A stretch of 64,000 bases of DNA, taken from an uncultured Senegalimassilia sp. (GTDB lineage Bacteria; Actinomycetota; Coriobacteriia; Coriobacteriales; Eggerthellaceae). The translations under genes and the position numbers were made by a program. How positions within the stretch are numbered: the first letter of the stretch is position 1; each line of letters opens with the position of its first letter. A model generated the notes under the pieces. That model was not told the origin of the DNA. It did not search any database and saw only the letters and a list, made by a program, of their open reading frames with translations. The DNA lies in NCBI RefSeq assembly GCF_934636665.1, contig NZ_CAKUAT010000006.1, positions 62,001 through 126,000 of the forward strand, read 5' to 3'. Below, in pieces: positions 1 through 7,731 of this stretch.

Positions 1-2106
1 CAGGCGTTTTCCCTGCGTGACGAGGACGGGATGACCACGGTCGGCATGGTGGTGTCGCTTCTGCTGGCGCTGTCGATGATCTTCTCGTCGGCCCAGGTGT
101 ATCGGATCCAATCCGTGTCCTCGCGCGTGCAGTCGGTGGCCGATGCCGGTGCGCTTGCGGCGGGCAATGTGGTGGCGGAGTTCATGGTGGCGGTGCGCGT
201 ATGTGATTCCGTGGCGCTGTCGCTGTCCTTGACCAGCTTGACGTCCACGGGTTTGGGAATCGTCGCATGCTGCGTTCCCGGCGGGCAGAGCGTGGGCGCC
301 AAGCTGCTCGAGGCCGGCGCGCGCGTGGCCGATGCCCGAGATTCGTTCTCGAGGACCGCTTCCGAGGGCTTGACGCGCGTTCAGAAGGCCCTTCCGTTTT
401 TGGCGGCGGCCAGCGCGGCATCGGTTGCGCAGGGAAACGGTTCGAACGGGTCCGACTATACGGCGCTTGCCCTGTTGGTTCCCGATTCCGCCGAGGATAT
501 CCGGGTGCCGCAGGAAGACGCGCATGCCAAACAGGCTCGAGAAGATGCGCTTGGCCAGGCCGAGGAGGTCAGGGAGCTGGCACGGCGGGCCGAGGAGGCG
601 GCCGTGCGGGCTCAAGACGCCAAGCAACGGGCCTTCGAACACGACTGCGGTGCCCGTCCCGGCTGGTGCATGGCCGAGCGAGCCGAGACCCTGGCGCATA
701 TGACGGGCGCGCAAAACCCGGTGTACTCAAGCGTGGACGCCTGGTCGTTTTCCGTGGCGCTTCGCAGGGCGCAGGCGTATTACCCGGCGCGTTTGGCGGC
801 CGAGCGGCCCGATGACGGCAGCGTGCAGGCCCAGGCGCAGTCGGCGCTGCGCAAGCGCTTCTACTCCTTCGCCGCGAAGGAGGTGGCGCGCGGATACGTC
901 CGGGAGGGCGATTCGTTCGAGGCCTTTTTCCCTCATCTTCCCGCGAACACCGCGCAGATGCGGGAGACCGAGCTGTTCGGGCAGGCGGTGTACCCGGTCA
1001 GCGTGACGGACGGTTCTCCGACCTTGCACGCGTGGGATGGTTGCCCGAAGGCGACGGGGTCTGAGTCGCGGGCCTCCCTTCGCGATATGGAGGAGGGCGC
1101 ATGGGAGACGTGCTCCGAATGCGGTTTTACGGCGGCAAGCCTGGGCAAGGTGGCGGCCGCCTCCACGTCCATAGGAAACGGCTTCGAGCATCACTACGAG
1201 CAGGTGGCGCTTGCCGCCGAGGAATACCAAAAGGCCCTTGAGGAGGGAGCCCCGGCGAAACGGGAGGCGAAAAGCCGCGTGTCCAGGCTGCTCGACCAGC
1301 TGCGCGATGCTTGCTCGAGCGTGGGATCGTTCCGCATCGATGCGGACCCGCCCGGGGGCAAGGGAGTGGTCTGCCTTGCAGTGAATACGGGCCCCGATGC
1401 CCCCGATAAGGGGTTCGAATCCGCGTTCGTGCAGGCCAGCGGCCAGCTGGGGTGCCGTGTGGCGATATCGGCGGCCACGCTGGTGGCCGATCCGTCCGGC
1501 GAAGGGCGAAGCGTCATCGCCTCTTTGACCGACGGCCTTGCATCGGATTCGGCGCTTGCGGGCGTATTGGGCGCTGCAGCGGACGTTTGGTCGGGCGCGC
1601 TGAGCGCCTATGCCGATGGGCAGTCGGCGTTGGATACGGCTGTGCGCGAGGGCTTGGGGGGTTTGCCCCTGGTAAGCGCCTCCGGATTGGGGGATTGGGC
1701 CGCCGATGCGCTTTCGGATGCGTTTCGCACCGTGGGGCTTCAGCCGGCGAACCTGGATGCCCTGCGCCCGGCGACGATGAACACGGCGCATGTCGCGCAG
1801 GCCGGCGATGGGGCGTTTTGCGCCCGCTTGCTCGAGGTGAAGCGGCAGGCGGTTGAGCATCCGCTCATGTCCAACGACGTGTTCTCGTCGGTGGTGGGCG
1901 CTGTTCGCAGGGACGTGCTGCAGTGCTTCGACGCCTGGGGCGATTCGGTGGAAGTGGCGACCATCAGCATAGGCGGCGCCCAGGTGCCCGTAACGGTGGC
2001 GCTGCCCCCGGCAGTGAAAGGATTTGCCTCGGATGCCATCGGAGCTGCAGCCGACAAGCTTCTGTCCGTGTATGCGAGCGTGACGGGATTGCGGCAATGG
2101 GATTGA
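1..2106 (+). CDS. Tad-locus TadE/TadG-like surface protein (5' partial)
   Basis: The reading frame is open from the first base of the window and codes for at least 701 residues. An ATG lies at 31, but the residues just before it (RDEDG) look like the tail of a prepilin-style leader, so the true start is probably upstream. A single hydrophobic helix (about residues 14-31 of the visible part) is followed by a heptad-like segment, as in TadE/TadG pseudopilins. The rest is a long extracellular-looking region with Ala/Glu/Arg-rich, probably coiled-coil stretches (about 170-215) and scattered cysteines. It is much longer than ordinary TadE. The stop overlaps the start of the next gene (TGATG), which indicates coupled translation within the Tad operon. 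The family assignment rests on the N-terminal helix and context; the large C-terminal domain is not recognised. Confidence 0.6.
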   Translation, partial: QAFSLRDEDGMTTVGMVVSLLLALSMIFSSAQVYRIQSVSSRVQSVADAGALAAGNVVAEFMVAVRVCDSVALSLSLTSLTSTGLGIVACCVPGGQSVGAKLLEAGARVADARDSFSRTASEGLTRVQKALPFLAAASAASVAQGNGSNGSDYTALALLVPDSAEDIRVPQEDAHAKQAREDALGQAEEVRELARRAEEAAVRAQDAKQRAFEHDCGARPGWCMAERAETLAHMTGAQNPVYSSVDAWSFSVALRRAQAYYPARLAAERPDDGSVQAQAQSALRKRFYSFAAKEVARGYVREGDSFEAFFPHLPANTAQMRETELFGQAVYPVSVTDGSPTLHAWDGCPKATGSESRASLRDMEEGAWETCSECGFTAASLGKVAAASTSIGNGFEHHYEQVALAAEEYQKALEEGAPAKREAKSRVSRLLDQLRDACSSVGSFRIDADPPGGKGVVCLAVNTGPDAPDKGFESAFVQASGQLGCRVAISAATLVADPSGEGRSVIASLTDGLASDSALAGVLGAAADVWSGALSAYADGQSALDTAVREGLGGLPLVSASGLGDWAADALSDAFRTVGLQPANLDALRPATMNTAHVAQAGDGAFCARLLEVKRQAVEHPLMSNDVFSSVVGAVRRDVLQCFDAWGDSVEVATISIGGAQVPVTVALPPAVKGFASDAIGAAADKLLSVYASVTGLRQWD

Positions 2107-2549
2107 TGGTCGATCGGATATGCGCCGCCGGCAGGTTGTCCGGGCAGATGACGGTGGAGTTCGTGGCGGCGTTGCCCGTGCTTTTGGCGGTGGCGGCCAT
2201 CTCGGTCAACGCCCTGGCGTTTTTCGGATGGTGCGCGGCGTTCGATGACGATTTCCGCGATTCGGTCCGGGTCTATGCCGCTTCGCCGGCGTACGGGCAG
2301 GGCGTGGGCGATACCTGCGCGCTCATCGAGCGGGCGCTTGATGAGCGGCTGGATGCGGAAAACGTCTCGGTAAGCGTATCGGCGCATGGCGTCTCGGCGG
2401 GCCATACATCGTTTTCGGCAACGCTCGAGTACGCGCCCACGTTGTTCGGTCTGGGATTGAAGTCGGAGGTGATGGGAGTGGCGCTGCCGAAGCTGTCGCA
2501 TACCGAGGAGCTGGTGGTGGATTGCTATAAGCCCGGGGTGCTGTTATGA
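2106..2549 (+). CDS. TadE-like minor pilin / pseudopilin
   Basis: A 147-residue protein with a short polar N-terminus, then GQMTVEFVAALPVLLAV, which is the classic TadE pattern: a glycine at the likely prepilin cleavage site, a glutamate five residues later, and a hydrophobic helix. The remaining roughly 110 residues are predicted outside the membrane. Either ATG 2106 (overlapping the upstream stop) or the in-frame ATG 2097 could be the start; 2106 is chosen for the stop-start overlap, and no strong ribosome binding site precedes either. It overlaps the next gene by four bases (ATGA). The family is thought to act as a minor pseudopilin in assembling Flp-type pili after processing by the Tad prepilin peptidase, encoded here at 4040. 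Confidence 0.75.
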   Translation: MVDRICAAGRLSGQMTVEFVAALPVLLAVAAISVNALAFFGWCAAFDDDFRDSVRVYAASPAYGQGVGDTCALIERALDERLDAENVSVSVSAHGVSAGHTSFSATLEYAPTLFGLGLKSEVMGVALPKLSHTEELVVDCYKPGVLL

Positions 2550-3109
2550 GCGGGCGCCGTGAGCCTCCGGCGTGCGACGTCGATCGGGCGGCAAGACGGC
2601 TGGCGCGCGCAGGGCGTGGCGGCCGTGCGCGAGCGCGTTCCGTCCATGCGGCGCTCATCGTGGCCGCGGGAATCACGCTTCTTGCCGTCGTCGATGCCGC
2701 TCATGCCCAGGTGGCGTGGCGAGCGGCGTCCGAGTCGGCTTCCCTTGCCGGGTTCGATGCGGTGATGGGGAGGGTCGATGATGGCTTTTCCTGCTCGCCA
2801 TCGGATGTCCCCGAGGTGTTCAGGGACGAGCTGCTTCCAGTGATGGGCAGGCATGGGCTTCGTTGCGATGCCGGGTCGCACCTGGTGGGATTCGAACACG
2901 AGGGCAGCGCCCCTGATACGTTGCGGGAAGTGCAGGATGCGCTTGAGCGCGGTGGATGGAGCACGACCGCGGTAAGGGAAGGCTCGTGCGCGACGTTTTC
3001 GAAAGACTGCGGCACCTGCCGCTGGGCGTTCGTGCAGTGCGTGCAGATGCCTCAGGGGACGAGCGTGGTGGTGCAGTGGTCCGAATACGGGAAGGAGGGG
3101 CTTTCGTGA
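2546..3109 (+). CDS. Tad-locus single-helix secreted/membrane protein, unknown
   Basis: A 187-residue protein whose first 35 residues are very rich in arginine and alanine, followed by one hydrophobic segment (about 36-52) and a region with a cluster of cysteines near the C-terminus (CATFSKDCGTCRWAFVQC). The topology resembles the neighbouring pseudopilins, with a positive N-terminus inside and the bulk outside. The cysteines could form disulphides or a metal site. The start overlaps the TadE-like stop (ATGA) and the stop overlaps the next GTG start, so it sits fully inside the Tad operon. I do not recognise a family. The role as an accessory pilus or surface protein is inferred from position only. 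Confidence 0.55.
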   Translation: MSGRREPPACDVDRAARRLARAGRGGRARARSVHAALIVAAGITLLAVVDAAHAQVAWRAASESASLAGFDAVMGRVDDGFSCSPSDVPEVFRDELLPVMGRHGLRCDAGSHLVGFEHEGSAPDTLREVQDALERGGWSTTAVREGSCATFSKDCGTCRWAFVQCVQMPQGTSVVVQWSEYGKEGLS

Positions 3110-3432
3110 AAGGAAAGGATGCGCCGATGAGATTGGCGGTCGGCTTCGGGTCGCGCGTGCGCGGCTTGCTGGGGACGAAGCGCTCGAAGGGCGTCGTCAT
3201 GCTGGCGCCGTGCAACGACGTTCACACCTTCGGCATGGCCGAGCTGATCGACATCGCGTTTCTGGACGAGCGAGGGCAGGTGCTGGAGTCGTATCGGGCC
3301 GTTGGGCCGCGCAGGCGTATCAGGTGCCGTAAAGCGGTGGCCGTTTTAGAGCGGTTTTCCGTGAACGACCCGCCCTGGTTTTCAGCGGGGGAGCATGTGG
3401 AGATGACGAGAAAGGATGGTGCAGGGAAATGA
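3106..3432 (+). CDS. DUF192 family protein
   Basis: A 108-residue protein starting at GTG 3106, which overlaps the previous stop and is preceded by a strong ribosome binding site (GAAGGAGGGG, 3091-3100). The frame could be extended upstream but without such a site. The sequence has DUF192 hallmarks: a basic Arg-x-Arg-Gly-Leu-Leu-Gly start, a Cys-Asn-Asp-Val-His-Thr-Phe-Gly-Met block, then Ile-Asp-Ile-Ala-Phe-Leu-Asp and a Gly before the next strand. DUF192 members are small, mostly beta-stranded proteins of unknown function, often exported; this copy has no signal peptide and appears cytoplasmic. Its position inside a Tad operon, overlapping genes on both sides, is notable. Confidence 0.75.
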   Translation: MKGKDAPMRLAVGFGSRVRGLLGTKRSKGVVMLAPCNDVHTFGMAELIDIAFLDERGQVLESYRAVGPRRRIRCRKAVAVLERFSVNDPPWFSAGEHVEMTRKDGAGK

Positions 3433-4043
3433 GGGTATGCCCGGTTTGCCATGCAAGGGCGTTCGACGATGCCGAGGTCTGCTACGGCTGTATGCACCGG
3501 TTCAGCGGCAAAGAGCCGGCGGCTGCGCCGATGTCAGGCAACGCGCATAAGGGAGGGGTCGTCGGGCCGCTGCCCCAGGAGACGCAGATGCGCGCCCAGG
3601 CGCCGAGTCCTGGCGCGAACTCGGCTCCTTGGGCCGATGCGCGGCAGGCGGCTTTGGCGAAGGAATGCTCGGCGGAGCAGCCGCAGCGGTCGCTGTCCGA
3701 TGACGGCTTTTCCGGAATCGAGCAGTGCTTGGACGGAGAGCCTTGCGGGAGCGCCCCTGTCATAGCGAGGAACGTGAGCGTTTCCGCCGGTGGAGCGGAC
3801 ATCGTGGTGCGTATCGAGCTGGTAGGGGCTGTGGAGGAGAATGCGGCGGCGAAGGACGATGCTGCCCGGCAGGCGGCTCAGGCCGCCGCTTGCCAGCTGT
3901 TGCGCCGAGGTAGGCCGGTACGGGGATCGGTTGGCGCCCGCCCGGCCGATGTGCAGCGAGGAGCGTCGGCCGGGCAAGGGGCTGAACAGGCAAGACCGAC
4001 CCATCCGCGTCATGCTGCCGAATTGCAGGCGGTAAGCGCATGA
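3429..4043 (+). CDS. Zinc-ribbon protein of the Tad operon, unknown
   Basis: A 204-residue protein opening with a treble-clef-like zinc ribbon, CPVC at residues 4-7 and CYGC at 18-21. It continues with a low-complexity linker rich in Ala, Pro, Gln and Gly (about 30-100) and a short hydrophobic/beta-like stretch (about 110-135). The C-terminal 60 residues are arginine- and alanine-rich. There is no membrane segment. The start overlaps the DUF192 stop by four bases and the stop overlaps the prepilin peptidase start, so the three genes are translationally coupled. The N-terminal ribbon is clear; the rest is unrecognised. A scaffold or regulatory role in pilus assembly is possible but only inferred. 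Confidence 0.55.
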   Translation: MRVCPVCHARAFDDAEVCYGCMHRFSGKEPAAAPMSGNAHKGGVVGPLPQETQMRAQAPSPGANSAPWADARQAALAKECSAEQPQRSLSDDGFSGIEQCLDGEPCGSAPVIARNVSVSAGGADIVVRIELVGAVEENAAAKDDAARQAAQAAACQLLRRGRPVRGSVGARPADVQRGASAGQGAEQARPTHPRHAAELQAVSA

Positions 4044-4930
4044 CGGGGTATGCGCTGACTGCGTTGGCCTTATGCGCGGCAGTCGGTGCCGCAACGGGGG
4101 CGTTCGCGATCCCCCGAATAGCCGATATGTTGCTGAGCAGGGCATATTGGCGCTCTTATACCTGGTGGTATCGCTGTTTGGATGATTTTGCGCATTATCG
4201 CGACGCCCGTCCCGGCCGGCTTCCCCGTCAAAACGAGAAGGGGACGGCAGGCGCCGTGGGCATCTGGCTTGAGGATTGCCGCTCCCAGGCTTTGAAGAGG
4301 GCGCTCACGCACGAGCGCGCCGAAGCGCTTCGGGAGGCGGGCATCGATGTGGGAAAGGGCGCCTCAACGCGAAGCGAGGTCGAGCAGCAGCGGCGCTGCT
4401 CGTTCTCCCCGCGGCCGTGGCAGCGAGTGGTGCTTGCCGTGGTCACGGCGCTGTGGTTCGCGGCGCAGCCGCTGTTCGGCGCCCCGTGGCATCAAGGCGG
4501 CCTGTTGTGCGTATGCGGCGTGGCCATGGCGTCGGGGGTGGTGTGCGACCTGCGGGCAAGGATGATCCCGCTTGAATGCTGCGCGGCGCTGCTGGTCGCA
4601 GGAGGCGCTTATCAGCTGCTTCGCCATGGGTCCATCGGCATCGTGGAAGGCGCCGTTGCCGCGGCAGCGGTTCTGGCGGTGTGCTGGACGGCGAACCGCA
4701 TTGCGCGAAAAAGCGGCGGATCGGTGGGCTTCGGCGATATCCGCTGCATGACGGCGCTCGCCTTCGCATGCGGTCCCGCGACGCTTCTGGGCGCGGCGGC
4801 TTGCTATGTATCGGCGTGCGCGTTTTCGATCGCCGGGATGCTGACGCATCGGCTTGGACGTCGTGACGGCATCCCCATGGCGCCGTTTTTGTCCATATGG
4901 CTGGCGGTGGGGACGACGGTGCTCGGATGA
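4040..4930 (+). CDS. A24-family prepilin peptidase (TadV/CpaA-like)
   Basis: A 296-residue membrane aspartyl protease that should cleave the leaders of the pilin and pseudopilins in this locus. The two catalytic aspartates lie in CDLRARMIP (about residue 170) and GFGDIR (about residue 234), the standard A24 pair, with four to six hydrophobic segments around them. The first ~130 residues hold one membrane helix and a charged cytoplasmic stretch; the zinc-binding cysteine domain of bifunctional PilD enzymes is absent, as in Tad-type peptidases. It overlaps the zinc-ribbon gene upstream by four bases. Downstream, 95 bases separate it from the pilin-like gene at 5026. Confidence 0.85.
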   Translation: MTGYALTALALCAAVGAATGAFAIPRIADMLLSRAYWRSYTWWYRCLDDFAHYRDARPGRLPRQNEKGTAGAVGIWLEDCRSQALKRALTHERAEALREAGIDVGKGASTRSEVEQQRRCSFSPRPWQRVVLAVVTALWFAAQPLFGAPWHQGGLLCVCGVAMASGVVCDLRARMIPLECCAALLVAGGAYQLLRHGSIGIVEGAVAAAAVLAVCWTANRIARKSGGSVGFGDIRCMTALAFACGPATLLGAAACYVSACAFSIAGMLTHRLGRRDGIPMAPFLSIWLAVGTTVLG

Positions 4931-5025
4931 GGGCGGGGTCTGGAAAGGAGGTGGTGCCCTTGGGCTGGTTCGGCGTCGGTTCGATTCGATGACAAGGAAA
5001 AGGCAGCGAATGGGAAGGTTTGGAT

Positions 5026-5280
5026 ATGGGTATGGACATGAACATGAACGAAATCGGCCTGAAGGGTTTTGCGGACAAGGCTCGCGCCTTGGCGTATCGC
5101 GGCGAGGAGGATGGCGGATCGGAAATCGTGCAGGTGGTCATCGCGCTCGGTTTCGCCGTGGGCTTGGGAGCGGCGCTCATGATCTTGCAGACGCAGGTCA
5201 ACACGGCGATCACGTCTGCCGGAAACTCGGTCACGAACATGTTCAAGAGCGTGACGAGCGGCGCGGTGGGAAGCAGGTAG
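5026..5280 (+). CDS. Small Flp-pilin-like protein, candidate major pilin
   Basis: An 84-residue protein with an acidic-glycine stretch (GEEDGGSEIVQ) followed by one strongly hydrophobic helix (about residues 36-52) and a short Ser/Thr/Val C-terminus. Size, single helix and position after the prepilin peptidase suit an Flp-type pilin, although the cleavage motif is not canonical (no Glu-Tyr pair). Four in-frame ATGs (5026, 5032, 5038, 5044) give a Met-Gly-Met-Asp-Met-Asn-Met-Asn start. ATG 5026 is chosen because GGGAAGG (5012-5018) is spaced well; a TTG at 5020 is possible but badly spaced. The two GGAGG-like runs near 4945 are too far upstream to serve it. Confidence 0.65.
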   Translation: MGMDMNMNEIGLKGFADKARALAYRGEEDGGSEIVQVVIALGFAVGLGAALMILQTQVNTAITSAGNSVTNMFKSVTSGAVGSR

Positions 5281-5342
5281 CCGCGCTTTGGTGCCCGGCC
5301 GGCGGCTGGGCGCGGGTCGATGGGGCGAGTGCCGTCACGTTC

Positions 5343-5828
5343 GTGATGGCACTGCCCTTGCTGATGGGCCTGCTGTGCGCCGTCGCGGATATCGGAAGGG
5401 CGGCGTATCTGGGGATGGAAGCGGATGTCGCGGCCCAGGCCGCCTGCCGCTATGCGGCTCAGCGCGTAGCGCAAGGGGATAAGGGCCCGGACGGGGCGTC
5501 CGCTCTTTCGGCCGCGCTCGAGCAGGCTCCCGGGCTTGCAGGCGAGGGAGTTTCCTGCTCGATCGAGGTCGACTGCTCGCCCGTGCAGACGAAGGAGGTG
5601 GAACGCAAGACGTTCGATCCGCAGGCAGATCGCTTCGAAGGACGGCTGGTCGGGTTCGCTTGCCGGCAGGTGGACGTGAGGATGCGCGTGAGCGCCCGAT
5701 GCTTGACGCCCGTCGGCGAAGCGGCGCTCTCCGCGGCGGGCGCGGTCGGCGGGCTTGAGCTGTCGTCGGCGGCGAGCAGGACGGTTTCGGTGGATGCGGA
5801 TACGGAGGTGGGGCATGGTCGTCGATGA
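5343..5828 (+). CDS. TadE-like pseudopilin with unclear start
   Basis: A TadE-type protein of at least 161 residues. The frame upstream of the first in-frame start (GTG 5343) still reads VDGASAVTF just before MALPLLMGLLCAV, i.e. the expected prepilin site and the beginning of the hydrophobic helix, so coding very probably begins near 5288. However, this frame has no ATG, GTG or TTG between 5010 and 5343. A TTG/GTG pair at 5288/5291 exists in another frame and would join it if one base were removed between about 5300 and 5320. Either a frameshift (real or a sequence error) or unusual initiation is likely. The extracytoplasmic part (about 130 residues) contains several cysteines. It overlaps the next gene by 14 bases. 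Confidence 0.6.
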   Translation: MMALPLLMGLLCAVADIGRAAYLGMEADVAAQAACRYAAQRVAQGDKGPDGASALSAALEQAPGLAGEGVSCSIEVDCSPVQTKEVERKTFDPQADRFEGRLVGFACRQVDVRMRVSARCLTPVGEAALSAAGAVGGLELSSAASRTVSVDADTEVGHGRR

Positions 5829-6273
5829 ACGGGGGAGCGAGAGCGTGCAGTTCTCCTTCGCCGCGGTGCTGCTCATCGTCGTGGCGTTCGGCATCATGCA
5901 GGCGGCCATGATGAACGCGGCGGCCATCATGCTGTCCTCCGAGCTTTCCCAGGCGTGCATGCGCATCGACGTGTCGGGCCTGAGGGCGGCATCGGACAAG
6001 GAATCGTTCGTCGCCGAGCAGATCATCGATGAGTCCGCGCAGCTGCGTCGTCGCGATTTGACGGTGTCGGGGGTGCGGGTGGAATCGAACGCGCGCGAGG
6101 ATGCGTTTTCCGCAAGCGGCGTCTCAAGCCGCACGGCTCTCACCTCCGTTTCCTACGATGTGTCCTATAAGGCGCCGATATCGCTGTCCGGGCTTCGCGA
6201 TGGCGGGCGGCTGTCGCGTCACGTCGCGTGCGCGGTGGTCGACGAGCGGGTGACGGAGGTGAGCCTCGCATGA
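5815..6273 (+). CDS. TadE/TadF-like pseudopilin
   Basis: A 152-residue protein: a short leader MVVDERG, then SESVQFSFAAVLLIVVAFG, the prepilin-like glycine followed by a hydrophobic helix, and a ~120-residue soluble region. ATG 5815 is chosen because it follows GGAGGTGGGG closely; the longer frame from 5755 would begin with an arginine-rich run that belongs to the overlapping upstream gene. It overlaps the next start by four bases (ATGA). Family knowledge suggests a minor pseudopilin processed by the A24 peptidase. It is distinct in sequence from the two other TadE-like products in this operon. Confidence 0.7.
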   Translation: MVVDERGSESVQFSFAAVLLIVVAFGIMQAAMMNAAAIMLSSELSQACMRIDVSGLRAASDKESFVAEQIIDESAQLRRRDLTVSGVRVESNAREDAFSASGVSSRTALTSVSYDVSYKAPISLSGLRDGGRLSRHVACAVVDERVTEVSLA

Positions 6274-6857
6274 GCCGATATCGAGGGGAGAAGGGAAACG
6301 TGGCGCCGCTTGCCGTGGCGTTGTGCCTGGTGTTGGTGATGACGCTCGGCTTTTTGGCGGATTGCGCCGTGCTCTACGGCGCAAAGGCCCGCCAGGAGCA
6401 GGCCCTGGATGCCGCCAGGTCGGCGTGCATGGACGCCGGTCAAGCAGCCTCCGCGAAATACGGCGACGATGCGGGCGCCGTCCTTGCCGATTCGATCGTG
6501 GATCAAATCAGGGGGCAAGGGGTGGAAGGCGCGGTGAGCGTGTGGTTCTACGAGGCGCCCGCTCGGGCGGTCGCCGAAAGCGAGCGGGTCTGGGTGGTGG
6601 GCATGCAGGTGGAGGAGGCGAAAGCCCTTCCGTTTGCCGTAAGCTCCGCCCCCGATGCGAAGGTGGCTTCGAGCCGGGTGTTCAGCGCCCGTCCGTATGC
6701 GGCGCAGAAAGTTTGGCGGCCTGATGCCCGCATATGCGGCGTGCATCGTTTCGACGATGGCTGCGGCGCAGGTCAGGGGCGGTTCTCGGCGATAAACGCG
6801 CTTGAGGGGTTCCCTCGGGAGATAGCCGAGGAGGCTCAGGCCCGTTTAGGTGGATAG
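6270..6857 (+). CDS. TadG-like pilus-assembly protein
   Basis: A 195-residue protein starting at ATG 6270, coupled to the previous stop. After MSRYRGEKG comes a hydrophobic segment (NVAPLAVALCLVLVMTLGFL) and then a heptad-like ALDAAR... region typical of the TadG/Flp pseudopilin group, where the helix is continuous with an extracytoplasmic alpha domain. The C-terminal half has mixed beta content and a few cysteines (CGVHRFDDGC). It ends 16 bases before the start of cpaB. The family is usually described as anchoring or capping components of the Tad machinery; the assignment rests on topology and context. Confidence 0.65.
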   Translation: MSRYRGEKGNVAPLAVALCLVLVMTLGFLADCAVLYGAKARQEQALDAARSACMDAGQAASAKYGDDAGAVLADSIVDQIRGQGVEGAVSVWFYEAPARAVAESERVWVVGMQVEEAKALPFAVSSAPDAKVASSRVFSARPYAAQKVWRPDARICGVHRFDDGCGAGQGRFSAINALEGFPREIAEEAQARLGG

Positions 6858-6873
6858 CGAAAGGAGGACGACC

Positions 6874-7731
6874 ATGTCGGTCGGAAGGAACACGGGGCGC
6901 GCCTCGCGGCAGACGCTGTCGGGGCGGTTGCGTTCCAACGGGCGTCCGGGGGCGGCGTATGGAAGGGCTGTCGGGCAGGCGGACGAGGGCGAGCAGCGCC
7001 CGATCGACGACGCCGTTCGCTCGATGGATTCCGCAGCTGCGCGTTTCAAGCAGATGTCGGCGGTGACCGCGGCGGCGGTGGCCGTTGCGGTCGTGGCGGT
7101 GGGGTACGGGTTATGGCAGGCAGGGGTTTCCCATGCGGCGGTCGATCAAGCGACGAAGGGCGCTCGCAGCGTGGTCGTCACCACGCGCGACGTCGCCGCC
7201 GGCGATCAGTTCGGCGCGGATGCGGTGCAGCTTGTGGAGGTCCCCCAGGCCTTCCGCCAAGACGATGCGCTCGGTGCCGACGCCCTTGACGGCGCGGGCG
7301 GCGTGGCAGGCGCCAGGGCATTGGTGTCCGTTCCCGCGAACACTCAGCTATCGCCTCAGATGATCGCCGGCAGCGCGGCGGATGGAAGGTTGGCCGCGCA
7401 GCTTGCCGCGGGTATGGAGGCGGTGTCCCTGTCGGTCAACGATGAGACGGGTGTGGCCGGACAGGTCCAGCCGTTCGACGAGGTTCGCGTGGTGTGCGTC
7501 ACCGAGGCCGCCGGCGGCGCGGTCAGCCTGGACGAGCTTTGCGCTTCGGCGCGGGTGATGTCGGTGGGCGGCGACGGCGCCGGCGAGGGTGCGACGTACA
7601 GCGCCATCACGCTGGAGCTGACGCCGGAGCAGGCGGACGCCGTTCGTTGCGCGCAGGCATCGGGCACCATCAGCGTCCAACTCGTTGCGGGTGGCATGTT
7701 GTCGGGAGGTATGGTCGAGCATGATGGATAG
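6874..7731 (+). CDS. cpaB: CpaB/RcpC-like Tad pilus assembly protein
   Basis: A 285-residue protein with a disordered basic N-terminus (1-55), one membrane helix (about 68-88), then a SAF-like domain beginning VVVTTRDVAAGDQFGADAV and a second beta-rich domain (about 175-275) ending in a Gly/Met-rich tail. This is the CpaB/RcpC layout. ATG 6874 is selected for the ribosome binding site AAGGAGG at 6861-6867; an in-frame GTG at 6850 has no such site. In diderms CpaB works with the CpaC secretin; no secretin is seen here, so it probably acts at the cell envelope of a monoderm. It overlaps the ATPase gene by 11 bases. Confidence 0.8.
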   Translation: MSVGRNTGRASRQTLSGRLRSNGRPGAAYGRAVGQADEGEQRPIDDAVRSMDSAAARFKQMSAVTAAAVAVAVVAVGYGLWQAGVSHAAVDQATKGARSVVVTTRDVAAGDQFGADAVQLVEVPQAFRQDDALGADALDGAGGVAGARALVSVPANTQLSPQMIAGSAADGRLAAQLAAGMEAVSLSVNDETGVAGQVQPFDEVRVVCVTEAAGGAVSLDELCASARVMSVGGDGAGEGATYSAITLELTPEQADAVRCAQASGTISVQLVAGGMLSGGMVEHDG

